From an uncultured Eisenbergiella sp. (GTDB taxonomy: Bacteria > Bacillota > Clostridia > Lachnospirales > Lachnospiraceae), in assembly GCA_947598825.1 (NCBI GenBank), contig CANQFM010000029.1, positions 1 to 36,961 on the forward strand: a stretch of DNA of 36,961 bases, given 5' to 3'. Made by a program: the position numbers and the translations under genes. Below are positions 1-7,296 of this stretch, piece after piece. The notes beneath the pieces were generated by a model. It saw only the letters and a program-made list of their open reading frames with translations, searched no databases and was not told the DNA's origin. Position 1 is the stretch's first letter, and every line of letters begins with the position of its first letter.

Positions 1-3
1 AAT

Positions 4-67
4 TCAATAAAAATTTATCGAAAATCAATAAAAATATATTGACATTCAATTCCAACAGTGCTATTTT
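4..67 (+). promoter_or_regulatory. Promoter and probable operator of the DUF2975 operon
   Basis: A sigma-A type promoter is visible: TTGACA at 39-44, a 17-base spacer, and TATTTT at 62-67. Just upstream, the 11-base word TCAATAAAAAT occurs twice as direct repeats (4-14 and 25-35), starting 21 bases apart, about two helical turns. An inverted repeat ATTGA-CAT-TCAAT (38-50) overlaps the -35 box. Repeats placed like this are what a small Cro-type regulator would bind, and the second gene of the operon encodes one, so autoregulation is a reasonable inference. The first repeat lies at the window edge, so further copies could be missing. Confidence 0.6.
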
Positions 68-128
68 AAGGTTACAGTACGACAGGGAAACCTGCCGGGC
101 CGTAACCTTTTTGTATGGAGGAACTGTA

Positions 129-575
129 ATGAAAGACCGATGGACCATATTTACCAAGTATCTGCTGGATTTCATGTTCTATGCCGGCATTGTAGTGACG
201 CTGACGCTGCCCGTGAGCATCCGGTTTTACGGAAAGTACAATTCCTATTTTGCGCAGTACTGGATCTCGCTGGTCGCGCTGTTTGGCGCTTCGGGGCTGC
301 TGGCGCTTCTGATCATTTATGAACTGCGCCGGATGTTTCGCTCCGTGCTGCAGGAGGACTGTTTTGTGCGGGCCAATGTGGTGAGCCTTAAGCGGATGGG
401 GAATTACAGCTTCGGCATCGCGGCCATTACGGCGCTTCGGCTGTTTTTGTATCTCACGCCGGCCGTGCTGGTCGTCATCCTCGTTTTTGTGATCGCGGGT
501 CTGTTTTCCAAAGTGCTGGCGCAGGTGTTTGATACGGCGGTCAGCTATAAGGAAGAAAACGACCTGACGATCTGA
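129..575 (+). CDS. DUF2975 family membrane protein
   Basis: A 148-residue integral membrane protein with four hydrophobic segments (about residues 13-32, 46-68, 98-115 and 118-140) and short charged loops, as in the DUF2975 family of Firmicutes. The biochemical role is unknown. The ATG at 129 follows GGAGGA with good spacing. An in-frame ATG at 39 overlaps the -35 box and cannot be used by this promoter. The gene is first in an operon with a Cro-type regulator 13 bases downstream, the usual pairing for this family, in which the small regulator is thought to control expression of the membrane protein. Confidence 0.8.
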   Translation: MKDRWTIFTKYLLDFMFYAGIVVTLTLPVSIRFYGKYNSYFAQYWISLVALFGASGLLALLIIYELRRMFRSVLQEDCFVRANVVSLKRMGNYSFGIAAITALRLFLYLTPAVLVVILVFVIAGLFSKVLAQVFDTAVSYKEENDLTI

Positions 576-588
576 GGGAGGGAAAGCG

Positions 589-819
589 ATGTCGATTGTG
601 ATCAATCTGGACGTGATGATGGCAAAACGGAAGAAAAGCCTTGGCCAATTGGCCGGGGAAGTGGACATTACGCTGGCCAATCTGTCCATTCTGAAAAATA
701 ACCGGGCGAAGGCGGTGCGCCTGTCCACGCTGGATGCGATCTGCCGGGCGCTGGACTGCCAGCCGGGGGATATTCTGCAGTACGTCAGTGACGGGGAAGG
801 AGAAGAGGGACATGTATGA
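589..819 (+). CDS. Small Cro/C1-type (YozG-like) helix-turn-helix regulator
   Basis: A 76-residue DNA-binding protein consisting almost entirely of one XRE/Cro helix-turn-helix. The run from about residue 18 (SLGQLAGEVDIT) to residue 34 (LANLSILKNNR) forms the HTH, and the ending LDAICRALDCQPGDIL is the usual second half of the fold. It resembles B. subtilis YozG-type regulators that accompany DUF2975 genes. The start has a strong GAGGGAGG site. Its last eight bases overlap the start of the DUF4173 gene, so the two are probably translationally coupled. The likely target is the repeat region at the start of the operon. Confidence 0.85.
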   Translation: MSIVINLDVMMAKRKKSLGQLAGEVDITLANLSILKNNRAKAVRLSTLDAICRALDCQPGDILQYVSDGEGEEGHV

Positions 820-2416
820 ACAGGAATTGAGTATGGAACATAAGGTCGGACAGGAACAATCGGTGGAAGAGGAAAAACGCGGACGGCAACAGCCGCCCGT
901 ATCCTATGGGATCTATGGCGCCGCCAGCGCGGTCTATGCGCTGTTCTATGCGTTCTGCCTTTTTCGGAACGCATCGGGGATCACCTACCCTTTTTTCGTC
1001 GCAGGAACCTTGCTCTATTTCTTTTACTGTATGAAAAAGTGCAGGGTTCCCGGGAGAGAACCTGCCGGCTTTGAGGGCAAAGGGGACACCGGCAGGCTGA
1101 CGGCGGTCTTTTATACGGCGGGCATTTTGCTGCTGGGGCTGACCGTCTGCCTGACGGACGACGAAAAGCTTTTGTGGATGACCAAGACGGGCATTTTCTT
1201 TTTGACGGTCACGCTGGTGCTGCGGGGCTTTTACCGGACCGGGAGCTGGACTTTTACGACGTATCTGAGGGGGATCTTTCGCAGTCTCCTGGAAGCGCTG
1301 CAATGCCTGGATACGCCGTTTCGGGATGCGGTATCCTATTTTAAGGAAAAGGGCGGGGTTTTTGCGAACAGGAAGGCGGCCTATGCGGTTCTGGGATTTG
1401 TGGCGGCCTGTCCGCTGCTTCTGGTGGTGATGGCGCTTCTTCTGAGCGCTGACGCTGTTTTTCTCGATCTGCTGCGTAAGCTGGTACAGGGCTGGGATAT
1501 TTCTACGCCCGTTTCCGTCTGCCTGATGATCTTTGTGGCATATCTGCTTTCCTACAGCTTTGTCCGGGGGCTGTCGACCTACCGGATGCCGGTGTCCGGC
1601 CCGAAAGAAAAGAAAGGGGAGCCGGTGGCGGCGATCACCTGTACGCTGCTGGTAGCGCTGGTTTATTTTGTATTCTGTGCGGTTCAGATTGCGGCTCTTT
1701 TTCTGGGAAAAATGCGCCTTCCGGAGGGCCTGACCTGGGCGGCCTATGCCAGACAGGGATTTTTCCAGCTTTTGTTCGTCTGTCTCATCAATCTGGCGTT
1801 GGTACTTTTCTGCCTGGCGGTCTTCCGGGAAAGCAGGATCTTAAAGGGGATCCTGACGGCCATTTCCCTGATGACCTATATCATGATCGCTTCCAGCGCT
1901 TTTCGGATGATCCTTTACATCCAAAATTATTATCTGACTTTTTTAAGGCTGTTCGTGCTGTGGGCGTTGTTGGTGATCGCGGCGGTCTTTGTGGGGGTCA
2001 TCCTCGCTATTTACAGAAAGCGCTTCCCGCTGTTTGGCTACTGTACGGCGGTGGTGACGATCTGTTATCTCTGCCTTGCCCTGATGCGCCCGGACTACTG
2101 GGTGGCCCGGTATGATCTGCAGCATGCCCAGGTTTCTGCACAGCAGGAGGTCGGCAGCCGTTACAGCGATTACCATTATCTGTACCGGCTTTCTCTGGAC
2201 GCCGCCCCCGTCCTTCTGCAGGAAGAGGCGGCAAAGGCCTGGGGCTCCTCCTCTGCCATGGAACGCTATTGCTCAAAAGTGCGGGAGCGGACGGAGGATA
2301 TGGGACTTAGAAATTTCAATGTCTCCAGGTGGACGGCGAAGAAGAGCCTGGAGGAAGCGCAGATCTTCGTGGAAGAGGCGGCAGGACAGCCGGGGGCGGC
2401 AAAGCCGCTTTCATGA
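812..2416 (+). CDS. DUF4173 (DUF4153-type) multi-pass membrane protein
   Basis: A polytopic membrane protein of 534 residues. About 30 polar residues (EQELSMEHKVGQEQS) precede roughly eleven hydrophobic segments, and a soluble tail of about 100 residues follows. The region AYARQGFFQL, the later SAFRMILYIQNYYLT and the sequence PDYWVARYDL just before the tail are typical of DUF4153/DUF4173 proteins. Members often sit beside DUF2975 and a small XRE regulator, as here; none has a settled function. The ATG at 812 has a GGAAGGAGAAGAGG site and overlaps the regulator's stop by eight bases. An upstream in-frame ATG at 734 lies deep in the regulator gene and is not credible. Confidence 0.8.
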   Translation: MYEQELSMEHKVGQEQSVEEEKRGRQQPPVSYGIYGAASAVYALFYAFCLFRNASGITYPFFVAGTLLYFFYCMKKCRVPGREPAGFEGKGDTGRLTAVFYTAGILLLGLTVCLTDDEKLLWMTKTGIFFLTVTLVLRGFYRTGSWTFTTYLRGIFRSLLEALQCLDTPFRDAVSYFKEKGGVFANRKAAYAVLGFVAACPLLLVVMALLLSADAVFLDLLRKLVQGWDISTPVSVCLMIFVAYLLSYSFVRGLSTYRMPVSGPKEKKGEPVAAITCTLLVALVYFVFCAVQIAALFLGKMRLPEGLTWAAYARQGFFQLLFVCLINLALVLFCLAVFRESRILKGILTAISLMTYIMIASSAFRMILYIQNYYLTFLRLFVLWALLVIAAVFVGVILAIYRKRFPLFGYCTAVVTICYLCLALMRPDYWVARYDLQHAQVSAQQEVGSRYSDYHYLYRLSLDAAPVLLQEEAAKAWGSSSAMERYCSKVRERTEDMGLRNFNVSRWTAKKSLEEAQIFVEEAAGQPGAAKPLS

Positions 2417-2429
2417 GAAAGGGACAAAG

Positions 2430-2780
2430 ATGGGAAAAACGGGAAGGGCTGTTGTTGGCGGAATATATGCTATAGGAGCAGTGATCACGGTGGTTTTATT
2501 GGGGATTTTTTTCTTCCGGGTGCCGGTCGTGCCCTTTCCTGACGCGATGCTTCCGATGCCGCTTTGGGAGCTGGCCGGGAACTGGCTTGCCATGGGCACG
2601 ATCCCGATGGGCGCTGCAACCGTATTGTTTTTGCGGGTTTTCCCACTGCAAAAAGGGCGAAAAGGGCTGTGGAAAAGGGCGGGTATCCTCTGTCCCTGCG
2701 CCGTATGCTGCGTTTTTCTGATCTTTCATATCGCCCTCTGGGTATCGGCGGTTATGATCCGAACGGTGCAAAACGGATAA
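2430..2780 (+). CDS. Small hypothetical membrane protein
   Basis: A 116-residue protein with three hydrophobic segments (about residues 9-31, 46-70 and 84-108) and a basic loop (LQKGRKGLWKRAG) between the last two. I do not recognise a family. It starts 13 bases after the DUF4173 stop with a GAAAGGGACA ribosome site, so it is probably the last gene of the DUF2975 operon. The next gene has its own strong promoter directly after this stop codon, which supports an operon end here. Confidence 0.65.
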   Translation: MGKTGRAVVGGIYAIGAVITVVLLGIFFFRVPVVPFPDAMLPMPLWELAGNWLAMGTIPMGAATVLFLRVFPLQKGRKGLWKRAGILCPCAVCCVFLIFHIALWVSAVMIRTVQNG

Positions 2781-2787
2781 GAAAAGG

Positions 2788-2816
2788 TTGACACTCCCTT
2801 TTTGGGGGCATATAGT
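2788..2816 (+). promoter_or_regulatory. Near-consensus sigma-A promoter for the HD-domain gene
   Basis: TTGACA (2788-2793), a 17-base spacer and TATAGT (2811-2816) give one of the best promoters in the window. It starts seven bases after the preceding stop codon. Transcription would begin near 2822, so the downstream gene must start at the ATG at 2854. The in-frame TTG at 2788 is part of the -35 box and the GTG at 2815 is in the -10 box. Confidence 0.8.
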
Positions 2817-2853
2817 GAAGAAGAAAAATGCGGACAAGACGGGGAGAGGGCGG

Positions 2854-3450
2854 ATGAAAGAAGGATTTACGGCGGAACAGTTCGTGGCGTTTCTGGATAA
2901 GGTGGAGAAGCTTAAATCCGTACCGCGGCACTGTGTCACGGCGGACGGCGTACAGGAGACGGTGGCGGGGCATTGCTGGCGGACGGCGCTGATGGCCTAT
3001 CTGATGAAGGACGAGCTGGGGCCGGTCGATATCGATAAGGTGATCCGGATGTGCCTGCTCCACGATCTCGGGGAAGCGGTAACGGGCGATATTCCCACTT
3101 TCCTGAAAAATGAGGTTCACGAAGAGATCGAAAAAAAGGCTGTGGACGGGCTGCTTTCGGGGCTGCCCGAACCGCTGTACCGGGAAGTGACGGCGCTCTT
3201 TGCGGAAATGGAGGCGCTGGAAACAAAAGAAGCCAGGATCTATAAGGCGCTGGATAAACTGGAGGCGGTGATCCAGCACAATGAAAGCGATATTTCCACC
3301 TGGCTGCCATTGGAATATGAGCTGCAGCAGACTTACGCGGCCAAAAACGTGGAGGGGTTCCCCTTTTTGGAGGGCCTGCAGGCGCAGGCCGTGAGGCGCA
3401 CCAGGGAAAAGATCGCGTGGCAGGAGGCAGAGAAGAAAGAAAATGGATGA
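2854..3450 (+). CDS. HD-domain phosphohydrolase, YfbR-like
   Basis: A 198-residue metal-dependent HD-superfamily hydrolase. The metal ligands are visible in order: H40 (VAGHCWR), the H70-D71 doublet (CLLHDLGEAVTGDIP) and D134 (KALDKLEAVIQH). The spacing and the LGE and TGDIP signatures match the YfbR/YfdR group of nucleoside 5'-monophosphatases, cytosolic enzymes that dephosphorylate deoxyribonucleotides; substrate specificity here is inferred from the family only. The ATG at 2854 has a GGGAGAGGGCGG ribosome site and agrees with the promoter at 2788-2816. The stop codon overlaps the start of the next gene by eight bases. Confidence 0.85.
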   Translation: MKEGFTAEQFVAFLDKVEKLKSVPRHCVTADGVQETVAGHCWRTALMAYLMKDELGPVDIDKVIRMCLLHDLGEAVTGDIPTFLKNEVHEEIEKKAVDGLLSGLPEPLYREVTALFAEMEALETKEARIYKALDKLEAVIQHNESDISTWLPLEYELQQTYAAKNVEGFPFLEGLQAQAVRRTREKIAWQEAEKKENG

Positions 3451-4030
3451 AGAAGAAAAAATTGAGGGAATAGAGGAAAGCGCGAAACAGACGGCGGAAA
3501 CGGTCGCTCCCGGGATACAGGAGCCAGGGCCGTCCCCGGCGGCAGAGGAGACGGCGGCGGAAACGACGGAAGCGCCCGAAACGCAAGAGAGCAGGCAGGA
3601 AGAGCCTGCGGACGGCGAAGCCCCCCTTTCCAAAGAAGCCCGGAAGGAAGAGAAGGCGCGGCAAAAACAGCTTGCAAAGGAAGAGAAGCAGCAGAAAAAG
3701 GATATGCGGCGGACAAACCGGGCGCTGATAAGGCAGGAACGCTGGCAGGAAGTCAAGGTCATGATCCATACGGCCCAGCTCGTTATGCTGCTGGCTTTCA
3801 TCCTGTTGGCCATCGATCAGGTGGGGATCTACGGTTTTTTATTCGTCTGGCTTTTTATCGCGGTGATGGCGGCGGCGATCGCGCTGCTTTTGCTGGGGCT
3901 GATCAGGAAAGTCCGTGGCAAGCGGAGTGGGATCATATTTGCAGTGGCCATTTGCATTGTGCTTTGCGCCGCCTGGTTTATTTTTCTGTTTTCTACCTAT
4001 GGTTTTGGGCAGGGGCCGGTTCCGAACTAA
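3443..4030 (+). CDS. Membrane protein with long charged N-terminal region
   Basis: A 195-residue protein of two halves. Residues 1-60 are acidic and rich in Glu, Ala, Thr and Pro; residues 60-105 are a basic Lys/Arg/Gln stretch likely to be helical or coiled coil (KEARKEEKARQKQLAKEEK). Three hydrophobic segments then follow (about 108-125, 129-152 and 163-185). No known family is recognised. The first ATG overlaps the HD gene (ATGGATGA), so translation is coupled and a shared role is possible. The low-complexity tail probably lies in the cytoplasm. Confidence 0.65.
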   Translation: MDEEEKIEGIEESAKQTAETVAPGIQEPGPSPAAEETAAETTEAPETQESRQEEPADGEAPLSKEARKEEKARQKQLAKEEKQQKKDMRRTNRALIRQERWQEVKVMIHTAQLVMLLAFILLAIDQVGIYGFLFVWLFIAVMAAAIALLLLGLIRKVRGKRSGIIFAVAICIVLCAAWFIFLFSTYGFGQGPVPN

Positions 4031-4234
4031 AGGCAGCGCCAGGAACAGCGTTTCCCTGAAAAAGGGCGGCGGAAAACTGCGTATAGCGGACAGGAAGAAA
4101 GAGGGATCGTCATGCCGTCGCATGAAGGTCCTTTTTGTATATGCCCGGGACTTACGTTTTTTCCCGGCAGAAAGGAAACGGGCGCAACCATGGACCAAAA
4201 ACTGCGTCAACAAAGGTAAAGGGAGGAGCCTCTC

Positions 4235-4795
4235 ATGGAAGACGAGAAGATCATCGATCTTTATTGGACGCGGCAGGAAAACGCGATCCTGGAGACGGAG
4301 AAAAAGTACGGCAGCTATTGCAGGAGTATTTCGTTCCATATTTTGAAAAACAGGGAGGACAGCGAGGAATGTGTCAACGATACCTGGCTGCGGGCATGGG
4401 ATTCCATTCCGCCCAAGAGGCCGGATTTTTTCGCCGCCTTTCTGGGGAAGATCGTGCGCAATCTTTCGATCAGCCGTTACCGGATGAACCACGCCCGGAA
4501 ACGGGGGAACGGGGAGGTGGATCTTCTGCTGATGGAACTGGAGGAATGCCTGCCCGCCGGAAAAAGCGTGGAAGAGGAGATCGAGAGCCGGGAGACGGCC
4601 AGGGCGATCGACCGTTTTTTGTACGGCGAGGATGAGGAAAGCAGGAATATGTTCATCCGGCGGTATTTTTATGTGGATTCGATCCGGGAGATCGCGGAGC
4701 GGCTGGGCGTCAGCGAAAGCAAGGTAAAATCCCAGCTTTTCCGCGTCCGGAACAGGTTGAAGGATCATCTTGAGAAAGAAGGGATCGTGCTGTGA
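4235..4795 (+). CDS. ECF-type RNA polymerase sigma factor
   Basis: A 186-residue sigma-70 family protein of extracytoplasmic-function size. Region 2 covers about residues 20-90 (YGSYCRSISFHIL, then the core-binding/-10 part ECVNDTWLRAWDSIPP and FFAAFLGKIVRNLSISRYR). Region 4 covers about 125-183, with the -35-recognising helix-turn-helix SIREIAERLGVSESKVKSQL. There is no region 3. The ATG at 4235 has a strong GGGAGGAG site. The gene overlaps the next one at GTGA, the standard layout for a sigma factor with its membrane-bound regulator. The preceding 204 bases contain no clear sigma-A promoter; autoregulation is common in this family but no ECF promoter could be fixed by eye. Confidence 0.9.
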   Translation: MEDEKIIDLYWTRQENAILETEKKYGSYCRSISFHILKNREDSEECVNDTWLRAWDSIPPKRPDFFAAFLGKIVRNLSISRYRMNHARKRGNGEVDLLLMELEECLPAGKSVEEEIESRETARAIDRFLYGEDEESRNMFIRRYFYVDSIREIAERLGVSESKVKSQLFRVRNRLKDHLEKEGIVL

Positions 4796-5700
4796 AAAAA
4801 AGCGGGAGCGAAAAGCTGCTGGACGCTATCGGACAGATCGATGATGAATTGATCGAAGCGGCGGCAAAGGTTAGAGAGGAAACCGGAGGGGTGGATTGGG
4901 CCACAGCCGGGAAAAAACGTCACAGGGCGAAAGCGGGCGGTTTTTTAACAGGCAGAAAAGCTGTTCTGCGCTGGCAGGGGGCGCTGGCAGCGTGTGCGGC
5001 GCTGGCCGTCTGCATAGGACTGATCGGCCTGCTCAACAGAAGCAGCGCCCTGTCTGGCCCATATTTTGGGGGCAAGGGCAGCAAAGACGAATCGGCCGTG
5101 GGAGTGGATACCGGGGGAATGGATATGGCGCCGCGCGCGCAGGAGGCGGCTTTGGCGGACGAAGCAGGAGCGGGAGCGGTGCCCGCCGCAATCGCGGAGG
5201 AAGCGGGGGAAGTTCCTGCGGCGCTTTCGGAAGAAGTAGAGGAGGCCCTGGACGGAGACGGGCCGGTGGAGGAGATGCAGAAGGAGATTTCTCTCCCGGA
5301 TGCATCTGCCGTCATCCTGACTGCAGAAGGGCAGCAGGAGCAGATGGAACAGATGGTGTCGGTATCGGAGGTATCCAGGAGCGAAAGCCGTATCGTTTTG
5401 GTGCTGTCCAACCATTCGGAAACGGGTACGCTGGAATATGGCCATGCGTTTCGGATCGAGGTTATGGAGAATGGGACGTGGCAGGAAGTGCCGACGAAGC
5501 CGGACACAGGCTTTAAGGAATCGCTGTTTTTGGTGGAGCCGGGCGAATCCGGGGAGATCACATCCGATATAGAAGCCGTTTACGGCGTCCTTCCCGCCGG
5601 GCAGTACCGGCTGGTGAAGGACTGCTGTATGACAGAAGAAACGGACGACGGGCAGAAAAGGCTGGACGGTTCGATCTGCGTGGAATTTGAAGTCCCCTAA
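4792..5700 (+). CDS. Putative anti-sigma factor with C-terminal Ig-like domain
   Basis: 302 residues starting at a GTG that overlaps the sigma-factor stop (GTGA). Layout: a cytosolic N-terminus of about 60 residues beginning with a GSEKLLDAIGQIDDELIEAA helix, of the kind that binds sigma; one membrane segment (about 62-84); an Ala/Glu-rich linker (about 85-180); and a beta-rich domain (about 185-302) with SRSESRIVLVLSNHSE, YGHAFRIEVMENGTW and LPAGQYRLVKDCC. The last part resembles the bacterial Ig-like domain called Big_14, here outside the cell. The likely role is to hold the upstream sigma factor and report an envelope signal. No zinc-binding ZAS motif is present. The stop codon overlaps that of the convergent MATE gene. 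Confidence 0.7.
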   Translation: MKKSGSEKLLDAIGQIDDELIEAAAKVREETGGVDWATAGKKRHRAKAGGFLTGRKAVLRWQGALAACAALAVCIGLIGLLNRSSALSGPYFGGKGSKDESAVGVDTGGMDMAPRAQEAALADEAGAGAVPAAIAEEAGEVPAALSEEVEEALDGDGPVEEMQKEISLPDASAVILTAEGQQEQMEQMVSVSEVSRSESRIVLVLSNHSETGTLEYGHAFRIEVMENGTWQEVPTKPDTGFKESLFLVEPGESGEITSDIEAVYGVLPAGQYRLVKDCCMTEETDDGQKRLDGSICVEFEVP

Positions 5701-7085
5701 GCCAGTTCTTTATACGTTCCTGCGATCAAACAGACGGCAATGAGAAAGGTCAGGATATCGGAAAGGGGCATGGAATACAAAACGCCGTCAAGTCTGAAAA
5801 AGACGGGCAGCAAAAGGGCGAACCCAACGCCGAAAACAATTTCCCGGATCATGGACAGAACTGTGGAGGATACCGCTTTCCCCATCGCCTGCAGGAAGAT
5901 AAAACAGGCCTTATTCACGCAGGCGAACGGGATCATGCAAAGATAGATGCGGAATGCCCTGATCGCGAAATCCGTATAGTAAGCGCTTTCATTTGCCGCG
6001 CCGAAGATATGAATAAGCTGCCGCGGGAGCAGTTCCACAATGACAAACGCTGCCGTCCCGACTGCCGCCTCTGCGGTCAGCAGTCTGGTAAAAAGCTTTT
6101 TGACGCGTTTTTTCTTTCCCGCCCCCATATTAAAGCCGACCACAGGAATGCATCCGGCCGCCATGCCTACAACGACGGAAATGACGATCTGAAAGAATTT
6201 CATGACAATGCCGACCACCGCCATCGGAATCTGCGCATACTGTGTCTGTCCGAAAATAGGATCAAGCGCACCGTATTTCCGGATCATATTGTTGATCGCG
6301 GCCATGGCTGCGACCAGGGAGATCTGCGACAGGAAGCTGGTTATGCCGAGCGAGAGAGTCTTTTTGCAGACGCGGCCGTCCATCCGAAAGTCAGACCTTG
6401 CAGGCTTTACCGACTTCATGCGCAGAAGGTAACAGACTGCAAGCACAGCGGTTATCACCTGCCCGAGAACGGTCGCCACGGCTGCGCCCATCATGCCCCA
6501 TTTGAAAACGAAAATGAATATCGGATCAAGGATGATGTTGATAACCGCACCGGCAAGGGTAGACGCCATTGCAAAGCGCGGGCTTCCGTCCGCCCGGATT
6601 ATGGGATTCATTGCCTGCCCGAACATATAAAACGGAATCCCAAGCGTGATATAAAAGAAATATTCCTTTGAGCAGCGAAAGGTTTCCTCGTTCACGGTTC
6701 CGCCAAACATGGCAATGATCTGTTCGCTGAAGATCAGATATACCGCGCAAAGCGCCAGGCTGCAGGAAATTACCATAATGACGGCGCTGCCGACGCTTTT
6801 TTTGGCAGTCCCCGGCTGCTTCATGCCGAGACAGAGACTCACAAACGCGCAGCATCCGTCTCCGATCATGACGGCAATTGCGAGTGCGATAACGGTCAGC
6901 GGGAAAACGACGGTATTTGCCGCATTTCCGTAAGAACCCAGGTACGAGGCGTTCGCGATAAAAATCTGGTCGACAATATTGTAAAGGGCCCCCACCAACA
7001 GCGAGATGATACAGGGGATCGCATATTTTAACATCAGCTTACCGATATGCGCCTCCCCAAGAAACTGATTCGTCTTTTCTTCCAT
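5697..7085 (-). CDS. MATE family multidrug/Na+ antiporter
   Basis: A 462-residue exporter with about twelve membrane segments. The N-terminal part (GKLMLKYAIPCIISLLVGALYN, then IVDQIFIANASYLGSYGNAA) and the start of the second half (KTLSLGITSFLSQISLVAAMAA) are typical of the MepA-like MATE branch common in Firmicutes. These proteins export cationic drugs or toxic metabolites using an ion gradient; the substrate cannot be read from sequence. The ATG is preceded by AAAGGA. The gene is transcribed alone from a promoter near 7171-7199, behind a leader hairpin. Its stop codon overlaps the stop of the convergent gene (5697-5700). Confidence 0.9.
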   Translation of the reverse strand: MEEKTNQFLGEAHIGKLMLKYAIPCIISLLVGALYNIVDQIFIANASYLGSYGNAANTVVFPLTVIALAIAVMIGDGCCAFVSLCLGMKQPGTAKKSVGSAVIMVISCSLALCAVYLIFSEQIIAMFGGTVNEETFRCSKEYFFYITLGIPFYMFGQAMNPIIRADGSPRFAMASTLAGAVINIILDPIFIFVFKWGMMGAAVATVLGQVITAVLAVCYLLRMKSVKPARSDFRMDGRVCKKTLSLGITSFLSQISLVAAMAAINNMIRKYGALDPIFGQTQYAQIPMAVVGIVMKFFQIVISVVVGMAAGCIPVVGFNMGAGKKKRVKKLFTRLLTAEAAVGTAAFVIVELLPRQLIHIFGAANESAYYTDFAIRAFRIYLCMIPFACVNKACFIFLQAMGKAVSSTVLSMIREIVFGVGFALLLPVFFRLDGVLYSMPLSDILTFLIAVCLIAGTYKELA

Positions 7086-7107
7086 GAAAATCCCATCCTT
7101 TCAAAGC

Positions 7108-7170
7108 AAAAAAATAAACGTGTGCTTCCAACCGGATTTACGCAGTTGAAAGGCCACACGTTGTTTTTTT
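7108..7170 (-). terminator. Terminator-like hairpin in the MATE gene leader (candidate attenuator)
   Basis: On the minus strand a long imperfect hairpin (7162 down to 7117) pairs AACGTGTG with CACACGTT and, inside that, CTTTCAACTG with CGGTTGGAAG (two G-U pairs, one 2-base bulge), with an 8-base loop. A U-run follows directly (7114-7108). This is the form of an intrinsic terminator, yet it lies between the MATE promoter and the MATE start codon, beginning within a few bases of the predicted transcription start. A T-run at 7164-7170 on the other side would let it work on the plus strand too. A role as a conditional attenuator is inferred. Confidence 0.6.
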
Positions 7171-7199
7171 ATAATACTCGAAATCCGTTCAAAATTCAA
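7171..7199 (-). promoter_or_regulatory. Promoter of the MATE gene
   Basis: Read on the minus strand: TTGAAT (7199-7194), a 17-base spacer, TATTAT (7176-7171). Transcription would begin near 7164, at the foot of the leader hairpin. The gap to the divergent bla promoter is about 65 bases. Confidence 0.6.
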
Positions 7200-7265
7200 A
7201 TGGGCAATTTCCAAAAAGTTTACGGGAAGGGATATAAACGATTTGCACAAAGCGGCAGAATCCAT

Positions 7266-7294
7266 TTGACAGATTACGTCTAATGCGTTAGACT
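7266..7294 (+). promoter_or_regulatory. Promoter with palindromic operator upstream of the blaI remnant
   Basis: TTGACA (7266-7271), a 17-base spacer and TAGACT (7289-7294) form a promoter. A perfect palindrome, GTCTAA-TGCG-TTAGAC (7278-7293), fills the space between the two boxes and enters the -10 box. This is where a BlaI/MecI-type repressor would bind to block RNA polymerase. The predicted transcription start falls almost on the first codon of the remaining blaI reading frame, a sign that sequence was lost just downstream. Confidence 0.6.
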
Positions 7295-7296
7295 AA

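Noticed and set aside
2788-2853. Longer N-terminus for the HD-domain protein from TTG at 2788 or GTG at 2815
   Set aside because: These codons are the -35 and -10 boxes of a near-consensus promoter, and neither has a ribosome site.
4150-4176. Hairpin CCGGGA/TCCCGG between the membrane protein and the sigma factor genes
   Set aside because: A T-rich loop and no T-run after the stem; it does not look like a terminator and the pairing is short, so it may be chance.
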